Shown piece by piece: positions 15,566 to 24,868 of a stretch of 64,000 nt of DNA. A model generated the notes under the pieces. The model saw nothing but the letters and a program-made list of their open reading frames with translations. It was not told the origin of the DNA and did no database searches. Source of the stretch: Xylanibacter ruminicola (GTDB taxonomy: Bacteria > Bacteroidota > Bacteroidia > Bacteroidales > Bacteroidaceae). Position 1 is the stretch's first letter. The number at the start of each line of letters is the position of its first letter. The stretch is from NCBI GenBank assembly GCA_015060625.1, contig SUYC01000003.1, forward strand, positions 248,001 through 312,000. Reading direction: 5' to 3'. The translations under genes and the position numbers were made by a program.

Positions 15566-16220
15566 AAAGCACGTATTTCACGTCGTCGGCACTGGTAACA
15601 CCACTGCCTGCCGAGAATGAACCGTGGATTTCCATACAGCCCGTCTGGTCGATAATCAGGCGGGCATTTTTTGTGGTCACACCGCCGCCTGGCATGATGA
15701 TGATGCGACCAGCTGCCTGTTCAACCAACTGGCGCAGCAGGGGGATACCAGCCTCGGCCGATGGCTGCTGACCTGAGGTGAGGATGCGGGCACAACCGGC
15801 AGCAATAATCTGTTCGAGGGCTTGTTTGGGATCGCGGCAGCGGTCGAAAGCGCGATGGAAGGTGAAAGATTTTTCGCCTGCGGCCTCTACCATCAGCTTC
15901 AAGGCCTCTACATCAATGTCGCCATCGGCAGTGAGCGCGCCACACACGATACCATCGCAGTAAGGCACCGACAGACGGATATCCTCGAGCATGGCCTCAA
16001 GGTCGGCCTTGTTATACACAAAATCGCCCTCGCGTGAGCGGATGAGCACCTGAATCTTCAGTTCAGGATACTGCTGGCGAATCCATTTCATCATACCAAG
16101 GGTGGGGGTGACACCACCCAGTGCCAAAGCTGTGCAGAGCTCGATACGCTCAGCACCGCCCTCAGCAGCTGCAATCACACTGGCCATATTGCCAGTACAT
16201 ACTTCTAATATACGCTTCAT
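15549..16220 (-). CDS. cutC: CutC family protein
   Basis: 223 residues, TIM barrel. Signature stretches are LEVCTGN at the start, GGAERIELCTAL, GGVTPTLGMM, FHRAFD, ILTSGQ and IIIMPGGGV, all typical of CutC. The family was named for copper homeostasis in E. coli, but that role has been questioned and the reaction is unknown. It begins 10 bases after the GH92 gene and appears to be the last gene of the minus-strand glycosidase operon. The 3' end overlaps the transglutaminase gene by 17 bases in convergent orientation, so there is no room for a terminator. Confidence 0.9.
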   Translation of the reverse strand: MKRILEVCTGNMASVIAAAEGGAERIELCTALALGGVTPTLGMMKWIRQQYPELKIQVLIRSREGDFVYNKADLEAMLEDIRLSVPYCDGIVCGALTADGDIDVEALKLMVEAAGEKSFTFHRAFDRCRDPKQALEQIIAAGCARILTSGQQPSAEAGIPLLRQLVEQAAGRIIIMPGGGVTTKNARLIIDQTGCMEIHGSFSAGSGVTSADDVKYVLSTIDE

Positions 16221-16230
16221 CTTTTAAAGT

Positions 16231-18405
16231 TTAAAAGTTTAAGAATTCTTCATGCGTAATGCGGTGACGCATACGCTTTTCTCCTGCCTTCAGCACAATC
16301 TCCCCCTTCGGGTAGTAGCGCTTGTCGAGATGCAGCGTCACCTCGTCGAATACAGGCTCTGTGACAGCATACGAAGGAGAACCTGGGCAGTCGGGGTAGA
16401 TTCCCATCATCGAGAAGATAAGCCAGGTTGACATGGTGCCGCAATCGTCGTTGCCAGGAATGCCATTGGGCTGATCCGAGAAATACTTGTCGATGAGTTG
16501 GCGCACAATCTTCTGCGTGCGCCATTCCTCGCCCTTGAAATAAGTAAAGAGGTAAGGATAGGCAATATCAGGCTCGTTGGCGGGGTCGTAAAGCCCCTCG
16601 TCGAACACGCGCTGCAACTTCTTCACAAACTGCTTGTCGCCACCCATCAGACGGGCCAGACCTTTCACATCATGAGGCACGTAGAAGGTGTAGTTCCAAG
16701 CGCTGCCCTCGTGGAATCCTGGGGCGTTAGAGAAGTCGGCACCATCCTTGGGATCGAAAGGTGTGAGGAACGTGCCATCATAGTTGATGGGGCGAAGCGT
16801 GCCCGACTCCTTCGAATAATAGTGGCGATAGCCCAACGACTGTTGGCGGAATCGCTTGGCATCGGCTTTCTTGCCCAACGCTTCGGCTAAGTTGGCCAGA
16901 GAGGCGTCGGCAATGTAGTATTCGAGGGCATGAGATACAGAGTTGTCACCCGACATGTCGGCTGCATACTGACCCATGGGCACGTAGCCACGACTGTAGT
17001 ATGGATCGGCATCGGGGCGCATCTTGTTCTCCTTGCCAGGAAGTGTGGCCGACTTGCGGAATGCCTCGTAGGCTGTATCGATATCAAAGTCGCGCAAACC
17101 TTTAAGCCAGGCGTCGGCAATAAACGGGATTGCGGGGTCGCCCTCCATCGTCCATGTCTCGCGACTGTAGAGTTCCCACTTGGGCATCCAGCCCCATTCC
17201 TGATACATGGCTATCATAGAACGTATCATGTCCAACTGCTTGTCGGGGTAGAGTAGCGTCATCAGCTGACCCACGTTGCGGTAGGTGTCCCAGAGCGAGA
17301 ATACGGTATAGCGATTGCCATCAGTATGGCCAATCTCGAAACTCTCCATCTTGGGATATTCGCCGTTCACATCCTGCAGGATGTTTGGGTGAATCTGAGT
17401 GTGGTAGAGGGCGGTGTAGAACATGCGGCGCTGGGCCTCTGTGCCACCTTTGACGCTGACGCGGTTGAGTGTCTCGGCCCATGTCTGGCGGGCCTGCTGT
17501 CGGGTGTGGTCGAAGGCAAACTGAGGTTGCTCGGTGTTCAGATTCTGTCGGGCATTCTCGATCGAAACAAACGATACACCAATCTGTACTTCAATCTGTT
17601 CGCCCTCGGCACAATTGTAATTGAAGTAGTAGCCCACATCATCGCCTGCCAACTCCTTGCCGTAGGTGGTGTAGAGTTTATATTTGCCCTGATCGGCATC
17701 CCAGTCTTTCTCGGGGCCGTCCATCGGGGGCTGCTTCTTCCAGTAGCCAGCCGAGGTGGGGCGCTTGTTCACACGCATCACAAAGTAGATGGGGAACACG
17801 GCCTGCGGGTTGTAGCAGAAGGTACCCACCAGGCGATAACCTTCGATTTCGGTATCGCTCACACGGCGCACCATGCCACCCACCTCGTTGGTAAGTCCGT
17901 TGCCAAGATTCAGCAGGATATGGCCTTCGCCTTTTGGAAAGGTGAAGCGTTCGGCCGAGCTGCGTGTAGTGGCGCTCACCTCGCATCGGATGCCGTATTT
18001 TTTCAAGCTCACGGCATAGTAGCCTGGGGTGGCTTGCTCGTTGCTGTATTCGGTACCGTAGTGGCGGTAATCCACATCCAGCTTGCCTGTGGTGGGCATG
18101 GTGAGCAGCGTGCCCAATTCAGGGCAGCCCACACCGCTCAGCGTCACATGGGCAAAGCCTGTGAAATACTTGTTGTTATACTCGTAAGGCGCCGACCACC
18201 AGCGTTTATCCTTATCATATACGTTCAAATCACTACCCATCACGTTAAAGGGTACCACACTCATCATGCCATTGGGGCACACTGCACCGGGATTGCACAC
18301 GCTGTAGTTGGTGGTGCCGATGAAGGGATCGACGTAATCTACAGGCTGCTGGGCAGCTGCGAATAGCGAACAGTGAATAGTGAACAGTAAAATGAGTTTT
18401 TTCAT
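16231..18405 (-). CDS. GH92 exo-alpha-mannosidase (1)
   Basis: 724 residues with a signal peptide, so periplasmic or surface. The family removes mannose from alpha-mannosides in a calcium-dependent inverting reaction. Visible GH92 features are DYVDPFIGT at the N-terminus, TVFSLWDTYRN and WMPKWEL in the (alpha/alpha)6 domain, and GNDDCGTMSTWLIFSMMGIYP with the catalytic acidic residues. The start overlaps the GH3 stop (TAATG), implying translational coupling. The signal peptide is encoded by a run of 7-base repeats (18361-18388). The linkage preference cannot be read from sequence. Confidence 0.92.
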   Translation of the reverse strand: MKKLILLFTIHCSLFAAAQQPVDYVDPFIGTTNYSVCNPGAVCPNGMMSVVPFNVMGSDLNVYDKDKRWWSAPYEYNNKYFTGFAHVTLSGVGCPELGTLLTMPTTGKLDVDYRHYGTEYSNEQATPGYYAVSLKKYGIRCEVSATTRSSAERFTFPKGEGHILLNLGNGLTNEVGGMVRRVSDTEIEGYRLVGTFCYNPQAVFPIYFVMRVNKRPTSAGYWKKQPPMDGPEKDWDADQGKYKLYTTYGKELAGDDVGYYFNYNCAEGEQIEVQIGVSFVSIENARQNLNTEQPQFAFDHTRQQARQTWAETLNRVSVKGGTEAQRRMFYTALYHTQIHPNILQDVNGEYPKMESFEIGHTDGNRYTVFSLWDTYRNVGQLMTLLYPDKQLDMIRSMIAMYQEWGWMPKWELYSRETWTMEGDPAIPFIADAWLKGLRDFDIDTAYEAFRKSATLPGKENKMRPDADPYYSRGYVPMGQYAADMSGDNSVSHALEYYIADASLANLAEALGKKADAKRFRQQSLGYRHYYSKESGTLRPINYDGTFLTPFDPKDGADFSNAPGFHEGSAWNYTFYVPHDVKGLARLMGGDKQFVKKLQRVFDEGLYDPANEPDIAYPYLFTYFKGEEWRTQKIVRQLIDKYFSDQPNGIPGNDDCGTMSTWLIFSMMGIYPDCPGSPSYAVTEPVFDEVTLHLDKRYYPKGEIVLKAGEKRMRHRITHEEFLNF
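18361..18388 (-). repeat. Heptamer repeat inside a signal-peptide coding region
   Basis: On the plus strand four 7-base units follow each other: GAATAGC, GAACAGT, GAATAGT, GAACAGT. On the minus strand they encode LFTIHCSLF of the GH92 signal peptide. The same 7-base period is seen in untranslated spacers elsewhere in this window. Confidence 0.7.
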
Positions 18406-20750
18406 TATTCGACGGTGATTTTGGTTTTAAGAACAATATTGTCGGAGCTGGGACCAACCATCACGGTAAAGTCGCCAGGTTCTACTACGCGGTGCATGTC
18501 GGCATCAACAATAGCCAGATCTTCGGCATCGAGCGTGAAATGAACCCGACGTGTCTGGCCCTTGGGGATAAACACGCGACTGAACTTCTTGAGCTGCATC
18601 AGAGGCTGGGCAGTAGAGGCAAACTCGTCGTGCAGATATAGCTGGGCAACCTCGTCGCCATCTCTGTCACCAGTGTTGGTAATGTTGAAGGTAACCTTAA
18701 ACTGGGTATTTCCTGTTTTCTCGATGTTCAGGTTGTCGTATTTAAACGTGGTATAAGACAAACCGAAGCCAAAGGCATAGAGTGGGCGAGCGCTCATCTC
18801 TACATAATCGTGTGGCATAGGTGGCTTCTTGTTGTAATAAACGGGCAGCTGACCGATGTTGGCAGGTACCGATACTGGCAGGCGTCCGGCTGGGTTGTAG
18901 TCGCCAAACAGCACGTCGGCAATGGCGGTACCACCTTCCTGTCCGGGATAGTAGGCTGTGAGCAGCGCATCGGCGTTCTGGGCAGCCCAACTCTTATCCA
19001 TCGGGCGTCCTTCGATATAAACCACTACCAGGGGCTTGCCTGTGGCCTTGAGGGCTTTGAGCAGTTGCATCTGATGACCTAATGGGGTGAGAGTGGCACG
19101 GTCGAATCCTTCGCCGCAGTCCATATCGCTGATGGTCTTGCTGTCGGTCACAGCAGCACCTGTCTCTTTATAGCTGGTCTTAAAGTCGCGGGCACTCGAA
19201 CCACCTACTGCCACCACAATCACATCGGCATGGCGAGCAGCACGAACGGCTTCGTCAATATTCGACTGGGTGGTGTCGCGTACGGCGCAACCCTTTACAT
19301 AGTTCACCTTCGATGCAGGCAGTTTGGCGCGGATACCTGTCAGGATGGTCTTCACGTTGCCCTCATCCTGTGGAGCGGTATAGTCGCCTAACATATTATA
19401 GACGTTGTCGGCATTCGGACCGCATACCAGTACCTTCTGTTTCTTGTTGAGTGGCAGAATGCCAGACTGATTCTTCAGTAGGGTGATGGCCTGGCGGGCT
19501 GTAATGAGTGCAATGTCCTTATTGGCTCTGCAGCGTACTTGCTGCTTGGCTTCGTCAACATCCACGTAGGGATGCTCGAACAAGCCCATCTCGAACTTCA
19601 TTTTCAGGATGCGCTTAACGGCGACATCGATATCTGCCTCGGATAGTAAACCCAAATTGACAGCATCTGTCAACTGGGCAAAGGCTAAACCACCCAGGTC
19701 GGCATCAACACCAGCCTTGAGCGCCATGATACCAGCATCTTGCTTGTTGCGCGCCACACGGTGTGTACCATAGATGCCATCGATGCTATACAGGTCGCTC
19801 ACTACAAATCCGTTGAATCCCCACTCGGTGCGGAGCAGATCGGTGAGCAGCGCCTTGCTGCAGGTGCTGGGGATACCATCCAGCGAGTTGTAGCTGGTCA
19901 TCACCGACAGGGCGCCAGCATCAATAGCTTTCTTGAATGGTGGCAGGAAACTCTCGCGCAGTTCGCGATTTCCTGCTACGGTAATACCACCATTCTGTCC
20001 ACCCTCGGTGGTGCCATAGCCGATAAAATGCTTCAGGGTGGCGATGGTGCTCCAGGGGTTCGACAGTTTGCCGCCGCCCAAGCCGCGTACCATTGCGGCA
20101 CCTAACTCGCCGGCCAGCACGGGGTCTTCACCCATCGTCTCTTCTACACGCGACCAGCGGGGCTCGCGGGCCAGGTCGAGTACAGGACCATAGCTGATGT
20201 GACCACCCTGCAGGCGGATTTCGCGACCAATCACTTGTCCCACCTTTTCAATCAATTCTGGGTTCCAAGTGGCAGCCATACCAAATCCGGTTGGAAATAC
20301 GGTGGTGCCGATAGCCATGTGACCATGAGGGGCTTCTTCGGCCAGGAAGAGGGGAATACCCAAACGGGTGTTCTCTATCACATATTTCTGTAAGGCATTG
20401 CCTGCTTTGGCGGCCAACTCGGGGTTCAAACCGTTCTCGAGTGATTTCTGGGTCCATGGGTCGGCACGATAGGTGCCCCAGAGCATGCCTATCTGGTCTT
20501 GGGCAATGTCAATCTTAAATACTTCTGATGGTTCAACGTTCTCGCCGTTAATCGTATAGTAGTTCCATCCAAGCGTGCAGCATAGCTGACCCACTTTTTC
20601 TTTGAGGGTCATGCGACTGATCAGGTCGTTAACACGCTCTTCAACGGGGAGCTGCGCATTCTTGTAGGGCAGCATCTCGTTGGTGTTTGTTGCTGCCTGA
20701 AGGTTAAATGCCAGGCAGCAAGCCATAGTTGATATGAGAATTCGTTTCAT
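18405..20750 (-). CDS. GH3 beta-glycosidase
   Basis: 781 residues with signal peptide. Order: (beta/alpha)8 domain with the conserved KHFIGYG and GFVVSDLYSIDGI, whose Asp is the nucleophile; alpha/beta sandwich domain; C-terminal fibronectin type III-like domain (from ~665). GH3 enzymes of this layout are beta-glucosidases or beta-xylosidases. In this operon, between fucosidases and mannosidases, a beta-xylosidase acting on plant-type N-glycans is an attractive but unproven idea. It starts 2 bases after the upstream fucosidase stop and overlaps the following GH92. Confidence 0.9.
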   Translation of the reverse strand: MKRILISTMACCLAFNLQAATNTNEMLPYKNAQLPVEERVNDLISRMTLKEKVGQLCCTLGWNYYTINGENVEPSEVFKIDIAQDQIGMLWGTYRADPWTQKSLENGLNPELAAKAGNALQKYVIENTRLGIPLFLAEEAPHGHMAIGTTVFPTGFGMAATWNPELIEKVGQVIGREIRLQGGHISYGPVLDLAREPRWSRVEETMGEDPVLAGELGAAMVRGLGGGKLSNPWSTIATLKHFIGYGTTEGGQNGGITVAGNRELRESFLPPFKKAIDAGALSVMTSYNSLDGIPSTCSKALLTDLLRTEWGFNGFVVSDLYSIDGIYGTHRVARNKQDAGIMALKAGVDADLGGLAFAQLTDAVNLGLLSEADIDVAVKRILKMKFEMGLFEHPYVDVDEAKQQVRCRANKDIALITARQAITLLKNQSGILPLNKKQKVLVCGPNADNVYNMLGDYTAPQDEGNVKTILTGIRAKLPASKVNYVKGCAVRDTTQSNIDEAVRAARHADVIVVAVGGSSARDFKTSYKETGAAVTDSKTISDMDCGEGFDRATLTPLGHQMQLLKALKATGKPLVVVYIEGRPMDKSWAAQNADALLTAYYPGQEGGTAIADVLFGDYNPAGRLPVSVPANIGQLPVYYNKKPPMPHDYVEMSARPLYAFGFGLSYTTFKYDNLNIEKTGNTQFKVTFNITNTGDRDGDEVAQLYLHDEFASTAQPLMQLKKFSRVFIPKGQTRRVHFTLDAEDLAIVDADMHRVVEPGDFTVMVGPSSDNIVLKTKITVE

Positions 20751-20752
20751 TG

Positions 20753-22558
20753 TTAGAGGATAATCATTTTGTCGAATGTTGCTGATTCTGATTCGTTCAC
20801 TAAGCGTGTGGCTTTAAGTTGCACATAACGGCAGTCGGCAGGTGCGAAGTACACATCCTGCATGATGGGATTGTTGCGGATGTTCGAGAACTCGCCTGCA
20901 GCAATACGCTTCATGGTGTCGGGGGTAGCACCTGCCCATATCTCGTAGTGCGAAATCATACCGGTTGTGGCGGGCTTGTAATGCAGCGAGCGCACCTGGC
21001 GCACACGTCCCAGGTCGAAGGTGAGACTATGACTGTCGCGTGAGCTTATCTGATAGTCGAAGCCTTTCACGTTCAGCTCCTGCTGCTCGTAATGCTCCAA
21101 AGCCTTAGGGGCATAGTAGGCTCCAATACCGTTGATGCAGAGTGGGCCACGACTCTCTTCGAAGCGAACACGCAGTTTCTTAGCGGTAATGGTCTGGAAG
21201 CGCAACAGACGCTTGTAGCCGATAGTGGTGGTGGCCTCCTTGATGCTTACTGGTTGCCATCTGCCATTAGCGAAATACTCTAAGCTGAACTTCTTAACGC
21301 GCTGTCCCAGAGGAATATACTCCTGCAGCATCATGCGGTTGATCTTTGGCGTTCCTTTCAGCGAAATCTCAAGTGTCGCTGTGGTCACACCATCCTCGGT
21401 GGCCCAGTAGGTATCGTAGTTGCCATCTAAAAGGTGCTGCGTACCATACAGCTTCTTATCGCGTACATTCGAGGCTTTGATGCTGGCTTTCTGCAGCAGG
21501 TTATAACGCAGTTCGGCGGCCACCTGTTGGTGATAATTCACAGCATTTGCTGAGTCGATGGGGTGGATGAGTCCGTCCTTGTCAACAGGAAAGTTGAGTA
21601 GGAACGTGCCATTATGCCCCACACTGCGATAATACAGGTCGGTGAGCTGTTCAATGCTCTTCACACGTGTGTCTTCGCTCTCGTGATAGAACCAGCCTGG
21701 ACGGATACTGGTGTTGCACTCTGAGGGCACCCAGGTATCGCCATCAGCATGTCCGCTGGTCAGCTCGTAGTACTTGTCGTATCCAGGATAAACCTCTTTG
21801 ATGCGCAGGAACGACCAGTTGGTGGCATCGGCATAACCCTCTTCGTTGCCCACCCAGCGGCAGCCAGGACCACCATCGCTGAAGATAATAGCCTGTGGCT
21901 GATGTTTATACACTAATTGGTGGGCACGGGGAAAATCGTAATAGGTACGACGGTCGATTTTTCTAATCTCCTTGGCGCCGCCATACCAGCCGTCGCCACC
22001 ATTAGCACCATCAAACCATACCTCGAAGAGCTCGCCATACTGGGTGAGCAATTCTTCCAACTGAGCATAGAAATACTCTACATAGAGTGGGGTACCATAG
22101 AAAGCCTGATGGCGATCCCATGGTGAGAGATAAAGACCCAATTTCAGACCATGCTTCTTACAAGCTGCTGCCAGCTCGCCTACAATGTCGCCCTTACCAT
22201 CCTTGTAAGGGGTGTTGCGCACGCTGTAGTCGGTGTACTTGGTTGGCCACAAACAAAAACCATCATGGTGCTTGGCTGTAAGGATAACGCCCTTCATGCC
22301 TGCAGCCTTGATGGTTTTGGCCCACTGTTCGGTATCAAGTTTGGTGGGATTGAAATCGGTGAGTGCAGCATCGCCGTAGCCCCACTCGCGGTTGCCAAAA
22401 GTGTTCGGACCGAAATGAATAAATGCATAAGTCTCAAGCTTCTGCCACGCCACCTGATGTGGTGTGGGCAGGGGAGCAACGGGTGCTGGAGCCTGTTTCT
22501 GTGCAGAAGCTGAGAGTAGTAAAACGTTAAAACTGAATAGTAAAATAGATTTTTTCAT
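20753..22558 (-). CDS. GH29 alpha-L-fucosidase with C-terminal F5/8-type domains (1)
   Basis: 601 residues with signal peptide. The catalytic (beta/alpha)8 domain (~30-340) has AFIHFGPNTF, LTAKHHDGFCLWPTKYT, and LFEVWFDGANG with the Asp nucleophile. After ~345 come beta-rich segments of F5/8 type C (discoidin/CBM32) character (TYWATEDGVTTATLEISL; SLTFDLGRVRQVRSLHY). The layout resembles the subgroup of GH29 specific for alpha-1,3/1,4-fucose on branched substrates, but specificity is inferred. It lies 9 bases after the GH92 gene in the same operon. Confidence 0.9.
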   Translation of the reverse strand: MKKSILLFSFNVLLLSASAQKQAPAPVAPLPTPHQVAWQKLETYAFIHFGPNTFGNREWGYGDAALTDFNPTKLDTEQWAKTIKAAGMKGVILTAKHHDGFCLWPTKYTDYSVRNTPYKDGKGDIVGELAAACKKHGLKLGLYLSPWDRHQAFYGTPLYVEYFYAQLEELLTQYGELFEVWFDGANGGDGWYGGAKEIRKIDRRTYYDFPRAHQLVYKHQPQAIIFSDGGPGCRWVGNEEGYADATNWSFLRIKEVYPGYDKYYELTSGHADGDTWVPSECNTSIRPGWFYHESEDTRVKSIEQLTDLYYRSVGHNGTFLLNFPVDKDGLIHPIDSANAVNYHQQVAAELRYNLLQKASIKASNVRDKKLYGTQHLLDGNYDTYWATEDGVTTATLEISLKGTPKINRMMLQEYIPLGQRVKKFSLEYFANGRWQPVSIKEATTTIGYKRLLRFQTITAKKLRVRFEESRGPLCINGIGAYYAPKALEHYEQQELNVKGFDYQISSRDSHSLTFDLGRVRQVRSLHYKPATTGMISHYEIWAGATPDTMKRIAAGEFSNIRNNPIMQDVYFAPADCRYVQLKATRLVNESESATFDKMIIL

Positions 22559-22567
22559 ATGTTGTTA

Positions 22568-24832
22568 TTATTGTCCATTCGTGAACGAGTAGGGCGCATC
22601 CTGTGGTTGGGTGCCGCGCTGCTTGTTGGCATTGGTTCCCATACCGAAACGGATGTTGGCACCCTGCATCAGCGTACTGTGGTTCAGATAGTTATGCTGA
22701 TAGTCGGCACCGTTCAGTGTCATCTGCTGGATGTAGCAGCCTTCGCCCTCGGCACCGATGTTCACCGTGTTGCCATTCTCCAGATGCACTGTGGCATGCT
22801 TGAAGTAGGGAGTGCCGATAACATACTGATTGCTACCGGGGCATACGGGATAGAAACCTAATGCTGAGAATACATACCAGGCTGAAGTCTGACCATTGTC
22901 CTCGTCGCCGCAATAGCCATCAGGATTGGCGTTATACATGCGGTTCATAGTCTGGCGAATCCAATACTGGGTCTTCCAAGGTTCACCGCTATAGCCATAC
23001 AGGTAAATCATGTGCTGGATGGGCTGGTTGCCGTGAGCATAGTTGCCCATGTTCATAATCTGCATCTCTCTGATCTCATGGATGGTAAAGCCGTAGTAGC
23101 TGTCGTCGAATACGGGCGGCAGAGCAAATACCGAGTCGAGCATCTGATTAAAGGCTGCATTGCCACCCATCAGGTTGATGAGTCCCTGGGGATCGTGGAA
23201 TACCGACCAGGTATAGTGCCAACTGTTACCCTCGGTAAAGGCGTCGCCCCACTTCAGGGGGTTGAAGGGTTTCATAAACTCACCGTTCTTCAGGCGACCA
23301 CGCATCAGCTTGGTCTCGGCATCATACAGGTTCTTGTAGTTCATGGCACGCTTGGCAAATACGGCAATCTCCTTTTTCTTTTTGCCAAGGGCTTTACCCA
23401 ACTGGTAGATGCACCAGTCGTCGTAAGCATACTCCAAGGTGCGAGCGGCGTTCTCGCGGATATTAACATCGTAGGGAACATAACCCAACTTGTTGTAGTA
23501 CTCGTGGCCCAAGCGACCTGTACTGCTCACCTCGGGGTGTACAGCCTGTGTGCCGTGTACCACTGCTTCCCACAATTTATTGATGTCGTAACCACGCAAA
23601 CCCTTCAGGTAGGCATCGGCAACGATAGAGGCTGAGTTGTTACCTACCATGCAACCACGGTGACCAGGACTGGCCCATTCGGGCAGGAAACCGCTCTCCA
23701 GATAAGCATTTACCAGGCCCTCCTGCATCTTCACATTCATAGATGGATAAACCAGGTTGAGCAGTGGGAACAGGCAGCGGAAAGTGTCCCAGAAGCCGGT
23801 ATCAGTAAACATATATCCCTTGCGAACCTCGCCGTTATATGGGCTGTAGTGGATAGGTTGTCCCTGAGCGTCAATCTCGTAGAAACTGCGGGGGAAGAGT
23901 ACCGAACGATACAGGCAGCTATAGAAAGTGCGCAGGTGGTCGATGTTGTTGTCTTCGATCTCAATGCGTCCTAATACCTCATTCCAGCGATTGCAGCCAG
24001 CTGTCTTTACCTGTTCCAGCGAACGCTTGCCAATCTCTTTGAGATTTTGCTCAGCCTGCTCCAGACTGATAAACGATGAAGCCACACGGGCATTGATCTG
24101 TTCGCCTCTACGGGTCTTAAATGATACAATGGCACCAGCATGGTTGGTGGTCATCTCCAACTGGTTGCTGAATACGCTGTCCTTCACGGTAACGCACTCG
24201 GCAAAGGGTTTGTCAAACACAATCACAAACCAGTTCTTGAAGTTGGCTGGCACACCACCACTGTTCTTGGTTGTGTAACCAATCACCTTATTTTCTGATG
24301 GAATCAGTTTGATGTACGAGCCTTTGTCAAAGGCATCTATCACCACGTTGGCCTCGTTGGTCTCGGGGAAGGTGAACTGCAGTACGGCAGCTCGGTCGGT
24401 AGGAGCCACCTCGGCAGTCACATCGTAATCGGCCAGATATACGCTGTAATAATAAGGTGTGGCTACCTCGGCTTTATGCGAGAACCAACTGGCGCGCTTG
24501 TTCTCATCAAACACCTTCTTACCTACGGTTGGCATGAGCGAGAACTGTCCGTAGTCGTTAATCCAAGGACTGGGCTGGTGTGTCTGCTTCAGGCCGCGAA
24601 TCTTATCCGAGCTGTAGGTGTACTGCCAGCCGTCGCCGTTCTTGCCCGTTTGGGCCACCCAGAAATTCATGCCCCAAGGCATGGCCACAGCAGGGTAGGT
24701 GTTACCGGTTGAAAGGGTGTACTTAGAATCTGTGCCTACCAGTGTGCTGACGTAATCAACTGGGGCATTACTACTTGCCAAAGCCTTGACTGACATCAGG
24801 GCGGCAATAACAATTGTTGTCAAAGTCTTCAT
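22568..24832 (-). CDS. GH92 exo-alpha-mannosidase (2)
   Basis: 754 residues with signal peptide (VIAALMSVKALA). N-terminal DYVSTLVGTDS and NTYPAVAMPWGMNFW, middle FWDTFRCLFPLLNLVYP and GFLPEWASPG, and C-terminal GDEDNGQTSAWYVFSALGFYP are all GH92 signatures including the acidic catalytic pair. It is the second gene of the minus-strand operon, 36 bases after the GH29 at 24869. It is diverged from the other two GH92 proteins in the window, suggesting a different linkage preference rather than redundancy. Confidence 0.92.
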   Translation of the reverse strand: MKTLTTIVIAALMSVKALASSNAPVDYVSTLVGTDSKYTLSTGNTYPAVAMPWGMNFWVAQTGKNGDGWQYTYSSDKIRGLKQTHQPSPWINDYGQFSLMPTVGKKVFDENKRASWFSHKAEVATPYYYSVYLADYDVTAEVAPTDRAAVLQFTFPETNEANVVIDAFDKGSYIKLIPSENKVIGYTTKNSGGVPANFKNWFVIVFDKPFAECVTVKDSVFSNQLEMTTNHAGAIVSFKTRRGEQINARVASSFISLEQAEQNLKEIGKRSLEQVKTAGCNRWNEVLGRIEIEDNNIDHLRTFYSCLYRSVLFPRSFYEIDAQGQPIHYSPYNGEVRKGYMFTDTGFWDTFRCLFPLLNLVYPSMNVKMQEGLVNAYLESGFLPEWASPGHRGCMVGNNSASIVADAYLKGLRGYDINKLWEAVVHGTQAVHPEVSSTGRLGHEYYNKLGYVPYDVNIRENAARTLEYAYDDWCIYQLGKALGKKKKEIAVFAKRAMNYKNLYDAETKLMRGRLKNGEFMKPFNPLKWGDAFTEGNSWHYTWSVFHDPQGLINLMGGNAAFNQMLDSVFALPPVFDDSYYGFTIHEIREMQIMNMGNYAHGNQPIQHMIYLYGYSGEPWKTQYWIRQTMNRMYNANPDGYCGDEDNGQTSAWYVFSALGFYPVCPGSNQYVIGTPYFKHATVHLENGNTVNIGAEGEGCYIQQMTLNGADYQHNYLNHSTLMQGANIRFGMGTNANKQRGTQPQDAPYSFTNGQ

Positions 24833-24868
24833 ATGCGTTTTCTGTGTTTATAAAAAAAATGTTTAGAG

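Noticed and set aside
17326..18366. 346-residue frame on the plus strand
   Set aside because: Antisense to the GH92 gene; the protein has the low-complexity His/Ala/Val composition typical of shadows of codon-biased genes.
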